DNA of 41,063 bases from Streptococcus pseudopneumoniae (GTDB taxonomy: Bacteria > Bacillota > Bacilli > Lactobacillales > Streptococcaceae). Position numbers and translations under genes: made by a program. The stretch is from positions 1 to 41,063 of the forward strand of contig NZ_JVRR01000077.1 of assembly GCF_001070715.1 (NCBI RefSeq). Reading direction: 5' to 3'. Numbering within the stretch: position 1 is the first letter of the stretch; each line of letters begins with the position of its first letter. This document shows positions 6,806-14,803 of this stretch, one piece after another. The notes beneath the pieces were generated by a model, which had not been told where the DNA came from, ran no database searches, and saw only the letters and a program-made list of their open reading frames with translations.

Positions 6806-8287
6806 TTGAAAACAAAAATTGGAAAAATTGGATTAGCCAGTATCTGTTTACTAGGCTTGGCAACTAGCCATGTCGCTGCAAATGAAACTGAAGTTTCAAA
6901 AACTTCGCAGGATACAACGACAGTTTCAAGTAGTTCAGAGCAAAATCAGTCTTCTAATAAAACTCAAACGAGCACAGGTGTAAAGACCAATGTTGCTGCC
7001 CACTGGGATGGGGATTATTATGTAAAGGCTGATGGTTCTAAAGCTCAAAGTGAATGGATTTTTGATAATAACTACAAAGCGTGGTTTTATCTCAAATCAG
7101 ACGGTCGTTATGCTCAAAATGAGTGGCGGGGCAGCTATTACCTAAAATCAGGTGGCTACATGGCTCAAAATGAATGGCTTTATGATAATAATTACAAGAG
7201 TTGGTTTTATCTCAAGTCAGATGGGGCTTATGCTCATCAAGAATGGCAATTGATTGGAAATAAGTGGTACTACTTCAAGAAGTGGGGTTACATGGCTAAA
7301 AGCCAATGGCAAGGAAGTTATTTCTTGAATGGTCAAGGAGCTATGATGCAAAATGAATGGCTTTATGATCCAGCCTATTCTGCTTATTTTTATCTAAAAT
7401 CTGATGGAACTTATGCCAACCAAGAGTGGCAAAAAGTGGGCGGCAAATGGTACTATTTCAAGAAGTGGGGCTATATGGCTCGGAATGAGTGGCAAGGCAA
7501 CTACTATTTGACTGGAAGTGGTGCCATGGCGACTGATGAAGTGATTATGGATGGTGCTCGCTATATCTTTGCGGCTTCTGGTGAGCTCAAAGAAAAGAAA
7601 GATTTGAATGTCGGCTGGGTTCACAGAGATGGTAAACGCTATTTCTTTAATAATAGAGAAGAGCAAGTTGGAACCGAACATGCTAAGAAAGTTATTGATA
7701 TTAGTGAGCACAATGGTCGTATCAATGATTGGAAAAAGGTTATTGATGAAAATGAAGTAGATGGTGTCATTGTTCGTCTAGGTTATAGTGGTAAAGAGGA
7801 CAAGGAATTGGCGCATAACATTAAGGAGTTAAACCGTCTGGGAATTCCTTATGGCGTCTATCTCTATACTTATGCTGAAAATGAGACCGATGCTGAGAAT
7901 GACGCTGAACAGACCATTGAACTTCTGAAGAAATACAATATGAACTTGTCTTATCCTATCTACTATGATGTTGAGAACTGGGAGTATGTGAATAAAAGTA
8001 AGCGTGCTCCGAGTGATACAGGTACTTGGGTTAAGATTATTAACAAGTACATGGAGACGATGAAGCAGGCGGGTTATCAAAATGTGTATGTCTATAGCTA
8101 TCGTAGTTTACTACAGACACGTTTAAAACACCCAGATATTTTAAAACATGTAAACTGGGTAGCGGCCTATACCAATGCTTTAGAATGGGAAAACCCTCAT
8201 TATTCAGGAGAAAAAGGTTGGCAATATACCTCTTCTGAATACATGAAAGGAATCCAAGGGCGCGTAGATGTCAGCGTTTGGTATTAA
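6806..8287 (+). CDS. lytC: choline-binding GH25 lysozyme (LytC type)
   Basis: A 493-residue exported muramidase. A signal peptide (about 1-30, ending SHVAA) is followed by a low-complexity Ser/Thr linker. About eleven choline-binding repeats (W-Y-Y-F/Y-L-K-S-D-G pattern, roughly residues 65-290) hold the protein on phosphocholine of teichoic acids. A C-terminal GH25 domain carries VIDISEHNG (Asp298) and YYDVENWE (Asp388, Glu390). The repeats-first order is that of pneumococcal LytC, an autolysin involved in fratricide and wall turnover. The TTG at 6806 is chosen because AGGAGAGG precedes it and the signal peptide begins there; a GTG at 6773 lies inside the tpiA terminator. It is monocistronic. 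Confidence 0.95.
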   Translation: MKTKIGKIGLASICLLGLATSHVAANETEVSKTSQDTTTVSSSSEQNQSSNKTQTSTGVKTNVAAHWDGDYYVKADGSKAQSEWIFDNNYKAWFYLKSDGRYAQNEWRGSYYLKSGGYMAQNEWLYDNNYKSWFYLKSDGAYAHQEWQLIGNKWYYFKKWGYMAKSQWQGSYFLNGQGAMMQNEWLYDPAYSAYFYLKSDGTYANQEWQKVGGKWYYFKKWGYMARNEWQGNYYLTGSGAMATDEVIMDGARYIFAASGELKEKKDLNVGWVHRDGKRYFFNNREEQVGTEHAKKVIDISEHNGRINDWKKVIDENEVDGVIVRLGYSGKEDKELAHNIKELNRLGIPYGVYLYTYAENETDAENDAEQTIELLKKYNMNLSYPIYYDVENWEYVNKSKRAPSDTGTWVKIINKYMETMKQAGYQNVYVYSYRSLLQTRLKHPDILKHVNWVAAYTNALEWENPHYSGEKGWQYTSSEYMKGIQGRVDVSVWY

Positions 8288-8297
8288 GCGATGATTT

Positions 8298-8332
8298 GAA
8301 AGAGGGATGTGATACTAGCACCCTCTTTTTCT
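8298..8332 (+). terminator. lytC terminator
   Basis: AAAGAGGG and CCCTCTTTTT arms enclose a loop of about 14 nt shortly after the lytC stop. Confidence 0.85.
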
Positions 8333-8390
8333 TTGTTTTATGATAGTTTATCCTCGAGTCAATTCAAGATCTTGCTAGGAAATGAATCTT

Positions 8391-8502
8391 ATACTCAATG
8401 AAAATCAAAGAGCAAACTAGGAAACTAGCCGCAAGCTGCAAGCTGTACTTGAGTACGGTAAGGCGACGCTGACGTGGTTTGAAGAGATTTTCGAAGAGTA
8501 TT
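8391..8502 (-). repeat. BOX element (short form)
   Basis: On this strand it begins ATACTCAATGAAAATCAAAG (the boxC end) and finishes with GACGTGGTTTGAAGAGATTT and TCGAAGAGTAT (the complement of boxA), so the element lies on the minus strand. Only a short middle separates boxC from boxA, so boxB modules are absent or vestigial. BOX elements are dispersed in pneumococcus and close relatives, which supports the species-group call. Confidence 0.9.
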
Positions 8503-8503
8503 A

Positions 8504-8616
8504 TATAGTAGATTGAATATAGACCAGAACATTGCGGTTGCTAAAACATTTTTAGAAATTCATTTGTCTTTCCTAATCGACTTGGTTCCATCTTATTTCA
8601 ATCCATTACATTATAT
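8504..8616. repeat. RUP-type element, copy 1
   Basis: It starts TATAGTAGATTGAA and ends with an imperfect complement (TTTCAATCCATTACATTATA). The internal segment CTAAAACATTT-TTAGAAATT is shared with 11726-11832. Size and ends fit RUP, a roughly 107-bp element of pneumococcus thought to be moved by an IS630-type transposase. It abuts the BOX element. Confidence 0.7.
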
Positions 8617-8621
8617 AATAG

Positions 8622-8823
8622 TTGTAATTATAACAGAAATGCAGTATAATATTTAATTGGAAGATTCAAGTGAATAGTCTTTTTTTTGAAACCAAAATTG
8701 AATACCCATCATGCATATATATATATGCTTTTGGTGATTTTCTTGGAGTTGATATGATGTATTAAAGAAGGTCTATTCTAAAAATTTAGATACAATTTGA
8801 AACTTGAAGGAGAATTAAAATCA
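8622..8823 (+). promoter_or_regulatory. promoter and long leader of the LPXTG gene
   Basis: TTGTAA (8622-8627) and TATAAT (8645-8650) are 17 bp apart, directly after the RUP element. The leader is then about 165 nt. It contains a perfect 16-bp AT-rich palindrome, GCATATATATATATGC (8713-8728), and ends with the ribosome site AAGGAGA at 8807-8813. No known riboswitch is recognisable in it. Confidence 0.55.
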
Positions 8824-11580
8824 ATGAAAACAAATAAGTCAATGAGTCGTGTTGAACGCATGCACCGTGAGAAGGTTACACGCTATTCAATTCGTAAATA
8901 TAGCTTTGGTGCAGCTAGTGTAGCAGTAGCGGCTCTTTTCATGTTTTTGGGCAATGGTGCTGTATCAGCTGATATGACTGCTGTTCAACCGCAAGACAAA
9001 CCAGAGCTTAAAGTTAAACCAAATGATGAAAATACTGGCTCAGGTAAGGTTCAGGGGAATACTACAAAACAAGTAGGCAATACAGTTGCAGCGGAAACTA
9101 TTGCTAAACCAGAAGAACCAGCAACTCCAGCTTTAGACAAAACGAAACTTGAAAAATATATCAAAGAGATTGAAGCGAAACTGGCTAAAGGTGCATACGC
9201 CAATAAAACAGAAAAGAGTGTTGCACTATTAAAAGCGGAGTTGGCTGCAGCTAAAGAAGTGTTACAAAATGCTACAACTCAAGCTGAACTGACAAAGGCT
9301 TACAGCAAACTTGTAACTGTAGCTAACACCAAATTAGTAACAAAACCTACAGAGAAAAAAGTAACACCAGAAGTAGACACAACGAACGGTCAACCAACAG
9401 TAGGTAAAAAGGCAGGAAATACAGAACCAAAAGCCGGAACAAATTCAATCGCAAACACTGGTTCTCATGACCCTCGTAATGGAAAAGCAATGGATAGAAC
9501 GAATCCACTGCGTACAGGAGAACAACCAGCAAGTACACCTACAACAGATGATTCATATAATTCATTTGTATTTTCAGGAAATGATACAGATTTTAAAAAT
9601 CATTCGACACTTGAATGGTTTAGCAAAGAAGGAGATGGCAATAACAGAAATAATGCATCCTTAAAATATGGTGAAGATAGTCATGGAAAGTACGTGGAAT
9701 GGAAATCTACTCAACCTAGAGGTGGAGGCTTCAAGCTTACAATAGATAAGGAACTAGGCGAAGAATATACCATAGGTGTAAAGTTTGCTTTTGACCAAAC
9801 TACTGGTGGCTGGAGAAAAATAGTAGATTATAAGAATTCAGCAGATGATACTGGTTTCTATTTTAATAAGGGCAGATTACAATTTTACAATGATATAAGC
9901 TCTCCACTTGGTACAAATCCAGTTCCTGATAATACAGTCGTTGACTTTATTATAGTAAAATCTAGGGAAAAATTTGCTGTTTACCTTGTCAAAGATGGAA
10001 AAGTTACTACAGAAATGTCTTTAACCGACCCTGCAACTCTCGCTAACACAAAACCTTATACAGAAAATGGTAAGACTATATTTGGTTTTTTCTTTGATGA
10101 TACAAGTACTAGTTCTGAGGCTACATCCGGTGGTAGGGTGTATAGAATGTCTATATATGACAAGGCTATAGACCCGACTAAGGTCGTAGAAAAATTGAAT
10201 AAAACTCTCGATGACAGTAAGTATGAACCAGAACTAAAAAATCCCTTACCAGATGTAAAAAAAGGAAGTACGCCAAATGCAGAGGATTTTATAAAGAATA
10301 CACCGACATCAAACGATCCAAACAAATTACCAGCAAATACTAGGATTACATGGGGAGAGGCACCTGATACAAGTTCAGAAGGTTTAAAACCAGCAGTAAT
10401 CTTAGTAACATACCCTGATGGTTCATCTGATCGAGTAGGGGTTAAAGTGAATGTTGTAGCTACAGCGAAACCAGACGCTCCAACAGTAACAGCAGACGAA
10501 GGTACAGCGACAGTAACTGTAACGCCAACAGGAGATGTCGATAAAGTCAAAGTAACGTACACACCAACAGGTGGAACAACTGAGAAAACTATCGAAATCG
10601 TAAAAGAAGCTGGAGTATGGAAAGAGAAATCAGCCACACCAACTTCAGGAGTAAGCGTTAATTCAACAAGTGGAGTGATAACATTAGATCACACAGTAGC
10701 TGAAGACGGAACAGCAGTCAAAGCAGTCGCAACGAAAGGCAACAGTGACGCAAGTGACGCAGGAACAGCAACTGATCCAGTGAAACAACCGAAACCAGAC
10801 GCACCAACAGTAGCAGCGAACGAAGCGACAGCAACAGTAACTGTAACGCCAACAGGAGATGTCGATAAAGTCAAAGTAACGTACACACCAACAGGTGGAA
10901 CAACTGAGAAAACCATCGAAATCGTAAAAGAAGGTGGAGTATGGAAAGAGAACTCAGACACCCCAACTCCAGGAGTAAGCGTTAATTCAACAAGTGGAGT
11001 GATAACATTAGACCACACAGTAGCTGAAGACGGAACAGCAGTCAAAGCAGTCGCAACAAAAGGAAACAGTGACGCAAGTGAAGCAGGAACAGCAACTGAT
11101 CCAGTGAAACAAGCGACACCAGCAGCGCCAACAGTAGATGTCAATAAAGGTAAATTAGAATTAGCAATTCATCGATTAGATGATTTCATCAATCATCAAT
11201 CAGATAAATTGGATGAGAATAGTGCTAAGAAAGCAAAAGCGTTATTAGAAGAAGGTAAGAAAGTATTTGCTGATTCAAAAGCAAGCCAAGATGAAGTGGA
11301 TACAATGGTGAAACGTATCGAAGATTTCATCTCGGAAGTTTCTCCGACAAGCAATCAGGCAAATCCAGCAAATAATCAAGCTACTCAAACAAGTGCTGTA
11401 ACTCCAGCTACTGTTGATGCGGTATCAAACCAAGCAACCACAAATGCACGCCAATTGGCTAAAGAGTTGCCAAATACAGGTACAGCTGATTCTACTGTAG
11501 CTATGGTAGCAGCAGCCGCAAGTGCCTTACTTGGTCTTGGTCTTGCAGGCCGTCGTCGTAAAGAAGACGAAGAAGCTTAG
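8824..11580 (+). CDS. YSIRK/LPXTG surface protein with a lectin-like domain
   Basis: A 918-residue cell-wall protein. In order: a YSIRK-type signal peptide (YSIRKYSFGAASVAVAA, cleavage near SADMT); a Pro/Lys linker; a FIVAR-like helical module (about 105-169); a concanavalin-A/LamG-like domain (about 243-455); a Rib-like Ig domain ending in a YPDGSSDRVGV segment (about 474-544); two nearly identical 108-residue beta-rich repeats (549-656 and 657-764); a second FIVAR-like helical pair (about 775-839); and a sortase signal LPNTG (882-886) with hydrophobic tail and RRRK. An adhesin or glycan-binding role is inferred. The ATG at 8824 is chosen for its AAGGAGA site. In the S. pneumoniae order I know, lytC is next to dpr, so this gene is an insertion; RUP elements lie on both sides. 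Confidence 0.9.
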   Translation: MKTNKSMSRVERMHREKVTRYSIRKYSFGAASVAVAALFMFLGNGAVSADMTAVQPQDKPELKVKPNDENTGSGKVQGNTTKQVGNTVAAETIAKPEEPATPALDKTKLEKYIKEIEAKLAKGAYANKTEKSVALLKAELAAAKEVLQNATTQAELTKAYSKLVTVANTKLVTKPTEKKVTPEVDTTNGQPTVGKKAGNTEPKAGTNSIANTGSHDPRNGKAMDRTNPLRTGEQPASTPTTDDSYNSFVFSGNDTDFKNHSTLEWFSKEGDGNNRNNASLKYGEDSHGKYVEWKSTQPRGGGFKLTIDKELGEEYTIGVKFAFDQTTGGWRKIVDYKNSADDTGFYFNKGRLQFYNDISSPLGTNPVPDNTVVDFIIVKSREKFAVYLVKDGKVTTEMSLTDPATLANTKPYTENGKTIFGFFFDDTSTSSEATSGGRVYRMSIYDKAIDPTKVVEKLNKTLDDSKYEPELKNPLPDVKKGSTPNAEDFIKNTPTSNDPNKLPANTRITWGEAPDTSSEGLKPAVILVTYPDGSSDRVGVKVNVVATAKPDAPTVTADEGTATVTVTPTGDVDKVKVTYTPTGGTTEKTIEIVKEAGVWKEKSATPTSGVSVNSTSGVITLDHTVAEDGTAVKAVATKGNSDASDAGTATDPVKQPKPDAPTVAANEATATVTVTPTGDVDKVKVTYTPTGGTTEKTIEIVKEGGVWKENSDTPTPGVSVNSTSGVITLDHTVAEDGTAVKAVATKGNSDASEAGTATDPVKQATPAAPTVDVNKGKLELAIHRLDDFINHQSDKLDENSAKKAKALLEEGKKVFADSKASQDEVDTMVKRIEDFISEVSPTSNQANPANNQATQTSAVTPATVDAVSNQATTNARQLAKELPNTGTADSTVAMVAAAASALLGLGLAGRRRKEDEEA
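10468..10791 (+). repeat. 324-bp tandem coding repeat, unit 1
   Basis: This encodes residues 549-656 of the surface protein, starting KPDAPTVTADEG. It matches unit 2 closely at DNA level, including long identical runs around ACAGGAGATGTCGATAAAGT. Confidence 0.9.
10792..11115 (+). repeat. 324-bp tandem coding repeat, unit 2
   Basis: This encodes residues 657-764, starting KPDAPTVAANEA. Changes from unit 1 cluster near the unit start and around the SATPTSG/SDTPTPG segment. Repeat number probably varies between strains by slippage or recombination. Confidence 0.9.
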
Positions 11581-11648
11581 TTAGGAACTTGTTCGATTAG
11601 CATCAAATAATGAGTTTGCTTGTCAAGGACTAGACAAGCACCTCTCAT

Positions 11649-11688
11649 AAAAGATCTCCTAGTAGTCATTTCTGCTAGGAGATTTTTG
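11649..11688 (+). terminator. terminator of the LPXTG gene
   Basis: AGATCTCCTAG and CTAGGAGATTTTT arms enclose a loop of about 14 nt some 70 bp after the stop codon. Confidence 0.85.
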
Positions 11689-11725
11689 CGTACGATAGGG
11701 ATATCGTACAGCTGATACTAAAACA

Positions 11726-11832
11726 TATAGTATATTGAAGTTGAAATAGTACACTCTAGTTTCTAAAACATTGCTAGAAGTTAGGTTAAATTTCCCGATC
11801 AATTTGTACATTTTTTATTTCATTTCACTATA
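11726..11832. repeat. RUP-type element, copy 2 (107 bp)
   Basis: It is exactly 107 bp from TATAGTATATTGAA to TTTCATTTCACTATA, with inverted ends and TA at the tips. It shares the CTAAAACATTGCTAGAAGTT-like core with copy 1 and is in the same orientation. Confidence 0.75.
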
Positions 11833-12121
11833 ATCTAAATTTGACAAGCCAAGCCGAATCGTAATCACCAAGTCTCTGGTATACTAGATAAAAATAGTTA
11901 TCAGAGGGGAGGACGATGGAAGAAAGATTGAAAATCATTCAAGAAGAGAGTGCTACAATTGATAGTCTAACATGAGATTATCCACTAAAATGGTCAATCG
12001 TAAAAAGTTCCAGAGTCTTTCAAAATTTTGGAATTTTTTCAATAGACCTTGTTATTGGGGGCTTACTAATAATTCTTAAATTATCAGTCTATTGCAACTT
12101 TTCTCATGTGAGTCATTTGGC
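11833..12121. other. non-coding stretch between the RUP element and dpr, with a possible 19-codon ORF
   Basis: An extended -10 (TGGTATACT, about 11877-11885) and a strong ribosome site (AGGGGAGG) precede an ATG at 11916. The reading frame lasts only 19 codons and stops at 11975. It may be the start of a decayed gene, since the sequence after it (11976-12121) is AT-rich with no open frame or recognised family. It could also be a leader peptide, but dpr has its own promoter 150 bp later. Confidence 0.35.
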
Positions 12122-12154
12122 TTGCTATTGTCTTTCCTTAGTAGTATACTAAGG
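12122..12154 (+). promoter_or_regulatory. dpr promoter with an operator-like palindrome
   Basis: TTGCTA (12122-12127) and TATACT (12145-12150) are 17 bp apart. A 19-bp palindrome (12136-12154), CCTTAGTA-GTA-TACTAAGG, covers the end of the spacer and the whole -10, where a repressor would sit. Streptococcal dpr genes are known targets of PerR- or RitR-type control, but this sequence is not an obvious PerR box. Confidence 0.6.
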
Positions 12155-12206
12155 TAGTAATCATTAAGAAGTGGTTACATAAAAATAATGAATGAGGTAA
12201 AATAAA

Positions 12207-12725
12207 ATGGTAGAATTGAAAAAAGAAGCAGCAAAAGATGTCGCAACATTAACAAAAGCAGCGCCAGTAGCATTGGCAAAAACAAAGGAAGTTTTGAATC
12301 AAGCTGTTGCTGATTTGTACGTAGCCCACGTTGCTTTGCACCAAGTACACTGGTATATGCGTGGACGCGGTTTTATGGTATGGCATCCAAAAATGGATGA
12401 GTACATGGATGCTCTTGATGGTCATTTAGATGAAATCAGCGAACGATTGATTACACTCGGTGGAAGCCCATTCTCTACATTGACAGAATTCCTTCAAAAT
12501 AGTGAAATCGAAGAAGAAGTTGGAGAGTTTCGCAATGTAGAAGAAAGTTTGGAGCGTGTCCTTGATATTTATCGCTACCTCATCACTCTTTTCCAAAAAG
12601 CGTTGGATGTGACTGACGAAGAAGGCGATGATGTTACAAACGATATTTTTGTTGGTGCTAAGGCTGAACTTGAGAAAACAGTTTGGATGCTTGCCGCAGA
12701 ACTTGGACAAGCACCTGGTTTGTAA
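12207..12725 (+). CDS. dpr: Dps-like peroxide resistance protein (ferritin-like)
   Basis: A 172-residue Dps-family protein that forms a 12-subunit shell, oxidises Fe2+ with H2O2 and stores the iron. The ferroxidase ligands are in place at His48, His60, Asp75 and Glu79, with the spacing of E. coli Dps, in the [12 protein letters not shown] and [10 protein letters not shown] segments. The Lys-rich N-terminal tail is typical of streptococcal Dpr. It matters in this catalase-negative, H2O2-producing group. The start follows GAGGT. It has its own promoter and terminator. Confidence 0.96.
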   Translation: MVELKKEAAKDVATLTKAAPVALAKTKEVLNQAVADLYVAHVALHQVHWYMRGRGFMVWHPKMDEYMDALDGHLDEISERLITLGGSPFSTLTEFLQNSEIEEEVGEFRNVEESLERVLDIYRYLITLFQKALDVTDEEGDDVTNDIFVGAKAELEKTVWMLAAELGQAPGL

Positions 12726-12743
12726 GAAACAAGGCAACATAGA

Positions 12744-12777
12744 TAAATCTGTAGGAAATTTCTTACAGATTTTTTCT
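12744..12777 (+). terminator. dpr terminator
   Basis: AAATCTGTA and TACAGATTT arms are followed by a T-run (TTTTTTC). Confidence 0.88.
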
Positions 12778-12821
12778 ATTTTGTAAGCTATTCCAAACCA
12801 GTCTTTTTTTTAGTTTTTTGA

Positions 12822-12827
12822 TAAAAT
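12822..12827 (+). promoter_or_regulatory. folA promoter (-10)
   Basis: TGATAAAAT gives a -10 (TAAAAT, 12822-12827) 27 bp before the folA ATG; the -35 region is T-rich and weak. This probably drives folA through the small ORF and perhaps clpX. Confidence 0.45.
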
Positions 12828-12854
12828 AGTACTATCAGTGAAAAGGATGGAAGC

Positions 12855-13361
12855 ATGACTAAGAAAATCGTAGCTATTTGGGCTCAGGATGAAGAGGGTG
12901 TGATTGGGAAGGACAATCGTCTGCCTTGGCATTTGCCAGCAGAATTGCAGCACTTTAAAGAAACAACTCTGAATCATGCTATCTTGATGGGGCGGGTAAC
13001 CTTTGATGGAATGGGGCGTCGCCTGCTTCCACAACGGGAAACCCTGATTTTGACGCGTAATCCGGAAGAAAAGATAGATGGTGCGGCTACTTTTCAGGAT
13101 GTCCAGTCTGTCTTGGACTGGTATCAGTGTCAAGACAAGAATCTCTATATTATCGGTGGAAAGCAAATTTTTCAGGCTTTTGAACCCTACCTTGATGAAG
13201 TGATTGTGACTCAAATTCATGCTCGGGTGGAGGGAGATACCTATTTCCCTGAAGAGTTTGACTTATCTCTTTTTGAGACAGTTTCAAGCAAATCCTATAC
13301 CAAAGATGAGAAAAATCCTTATGATTTTACCATCCAATACCGTAAGAGAAAGGAAGTCTAA
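12855..13361 (+). CDS. folA: dihydrofolate reductase
   Basis: A 168-residue NADPH-dependent enzyme reducing dihydrofolate to tetrahydrofolate; the target of trimethoprim. Family motifs include [13 protein letters not shown], the GRVTFDGMG segment and IIGGKQIFQ. Residue 100, the last Ile of LYII, is the susceptible-type Ile rather than the Leu linked to trimethoprim resistance in pneumococcus. Position 120 is Gln; from memory the pneumococcal reference has His there. The stop codon overlaps the start of the next ORF by one base, and clpX follows, as in pneumococcus. Confidence 0.97.
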   Translation: MTKKIVAIWAQDEEGVIGKDNRLPWHLPAELQHFKETTLNHAILMGRVTFDGMGRRLLPQRETLILTRNPEEKIDGAATFQDVQSVLDWYQCQDKNLYIIGGKQIFQAFEPYLDEVIVTQIHARVEGDTYFPEEFDLSLFETVSSKSYTKDEKNPYDFTIQYRKRKEV

Positions 13362-13531
13362 TGGAACGGAGTTTATTTGGTTTATTCACGGCTTTTCTGT
13401 GTTTCATCTGCCTTCTGGCAGGAGCACAGGCTTTTCGTAAAAAGCGTTACGGGCTTTCTATCCTGCTCTGGTTAAATGCCTTTACCAATCTGGTCAATAG
13501 TATTCATGCTTTTTACATGACCTTATTTTAG
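13361..13531 (+). CDS. small membrane protein between folA and clpX
   Basis: A 56-residue ORF starting at the ATG inside TAATG of the folA stop (one-base overlap), with AGGAAG as ribosome site. It has two hydrophobic segments (about 6-24 and 31-55) separated by FRKKRYG, a hairpin-like two-helix membrane protein with a basic loop. A small ORF occupies this slot in pneumococcal genomes too. Translational coupling to folA is likely. The function is unknown. Confidence 0.75.
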   Translation: MERSLFGLFTAFLCFICLLAGAQAFRKKRYGLSILLWLNAFTNLVNSIHAFYMTLF

Positions 13532-13562
13532 ATAGAATGACAGTATAGAATGGAAGGAAATC

Positions 13563-14795
13563 ATGTCTACAAATAGAAAAAATGATATGATGGTTTATTG
13601 CTCATTTTGTGGCAAAAACCAAGAAGAAGTACAAAAAATAATCGCTGGCAACAATGCTTTTATTTGTAATGAATGCGTGGAGTTGGCTCAGGAAATCATT
13701 CGAGAAGAATTGGTTGAGGAAGTCTTGGCAGACTTGTCTGAGGTGCCAAAACCAATCGAACTCCTCCATATCTTGAACCACTATGTTATCGGTCAAGATC
13801 GTGCCAAGCGTGCCTTGGCAGTGGCAGTTTACAACCACTACAAACGTATCAACTTCCACGATACGCGTGAAGAGTCAGAAGATGTGGATTTGCAGAAGTC
13901 AAACATCTTGATGATTGGCCCAACTGGTTCAGGGAAAACATTCCTTGCCCAGACCTTGGCTAAGAGTTTAAATGTACCTTTTGCCATTGCAGATGCGACA
14001 GCTCTGACGGAGGCTGGTTATGTGGGTGAGGACGTGGAAAATATCCTCCTCAAACTCTTGCAGGCTGCTGACTTTAACATTGAACGTGCAGAGCGTGGCA
14101 TTATCTACGTGGATGAAATTGACAAGATTGCCAAGAAGAGCGAGAACGTATCGATCACACGTGATGTTTCTGGTGAAGGGGTGCAACAAGCCCTTCTCAA
14201 GATTATCGAGGGAACCGTTGCCAGCGTGCCGCCTCAAGGTGGACGCAAACATCCGCAACAAGAAATGATTCAAGTGGATACTAAAAATATCCTCTTCATC
14301 GTGGGTGGTGCCTTTGATGGTATTGAAGAAATTGTCAAGCAACGTCTGGGTGAAAAGGTTATAGGCTTTGGTCAAAATAACAAGGCGATTGACGAAAACA
14401 GCTCTTACATGCAAGAAATCATCGCAGAAGATATTCAAAAATTCGGGATTATCCCTGAGTTGATTGGACGCTTGCCAGTCTTTGCTGCTCTTGAGCAATT
14501 GACGGTCGATGACTTGGTTCGTATCTTGAAAGAGCCAAGAAATGCCTTGGTAAAACAATACCAAACCTTGTTATCTTATGATGATGTTGAGTTAGAATTT
14601 GATGATGAAGCCCTTCAAGAGATTGCTAATAAAGCCATCGAACGCAAAACTGGTGCGCGTGGTCTTCGCTCCATCATCGAAGAAACCATGCTAGATGTCA
14701 TGTTTGAAGTACCGAGTCAGGAAAATGTGAAATTGGTTCGCATCACAAAAGAAGCTGTCGATGGAACGGATAAACCAATCCTAGAAACAGCCTAG
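13563..14795 (+). CDS. clpX: ClpX, ATPase subunit of the ClpXP protease
   Basis: A 410-residue AAA+ unfoldase that recognises, unfolds and feeds proteins (including SsrA-tagged ones) to ClpP. The N-terminal zinc-binding domain has Cys13, Cys16, Cys35 and Cys38. Walker A is GPTGSGKT (119-126), Walker B IIYVDEID (180-187), and the sensor-2 region is GARGLRSI near residue 364. Pore-loop and IGF-type (VIGFGQ) segments for ClpP docking are visible. GGAAGG precedes the ATG. It is followed 8 bp later by engB, a common streptococcal pair. Confidence 0.98.
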   Translation: MSTNRKNDMMVYCSFCGKNQEEVQKIIAGNNAFICNECVELAQEIIREELVEEVLADLSEVPKPIELLHILNHYVIGQDRAKRALAVAVYNHYKRINFHDTREESEDVDLQKSNILMIGPTGSGKTFLAQTLAKSLNVPFAIADATALTEAGYVGEDVENILLKLLQAADFNIERAERGIIYVDEIDKIAKKSENVSITRDVSGEGVQQALLKIIEGTVASVPPQGGRKHPQQEMIQVDTKNILFIVGGAFDGIEEIVKQRLGEKVIGFGQNNKAIDENSSYMQEIIAEDIQKFGIIPELIGRLPVFAALEQLTVDDLVRILKEPRNALVKQYQTLLSYDDVELEFDDEALQEIANKAIERKTGARGLRSIIEETMLDVMFEVPSQENVKLVRITKEAVDGTDKPILETA

Positions 14796-14803
14796 AGGTG
14801 ACT

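Noticed and set aside
10056-11144. Two long minus-strand frames across the repeats of the LPXTG gene
   Set aside because: They mirror the biased codons of the sense repeats, lack ribosome sites and give low-complexity products.
12810-13220. 136-codon minus-strand frame across folA
   Set aside because: Shadow of the dihydrofolate reductase gene.
13968-14564. 198-codon minus-strand frame inside clpX
   Set aside because: Shadow of a conserved gene, with no ribosome site or recognisable domain.
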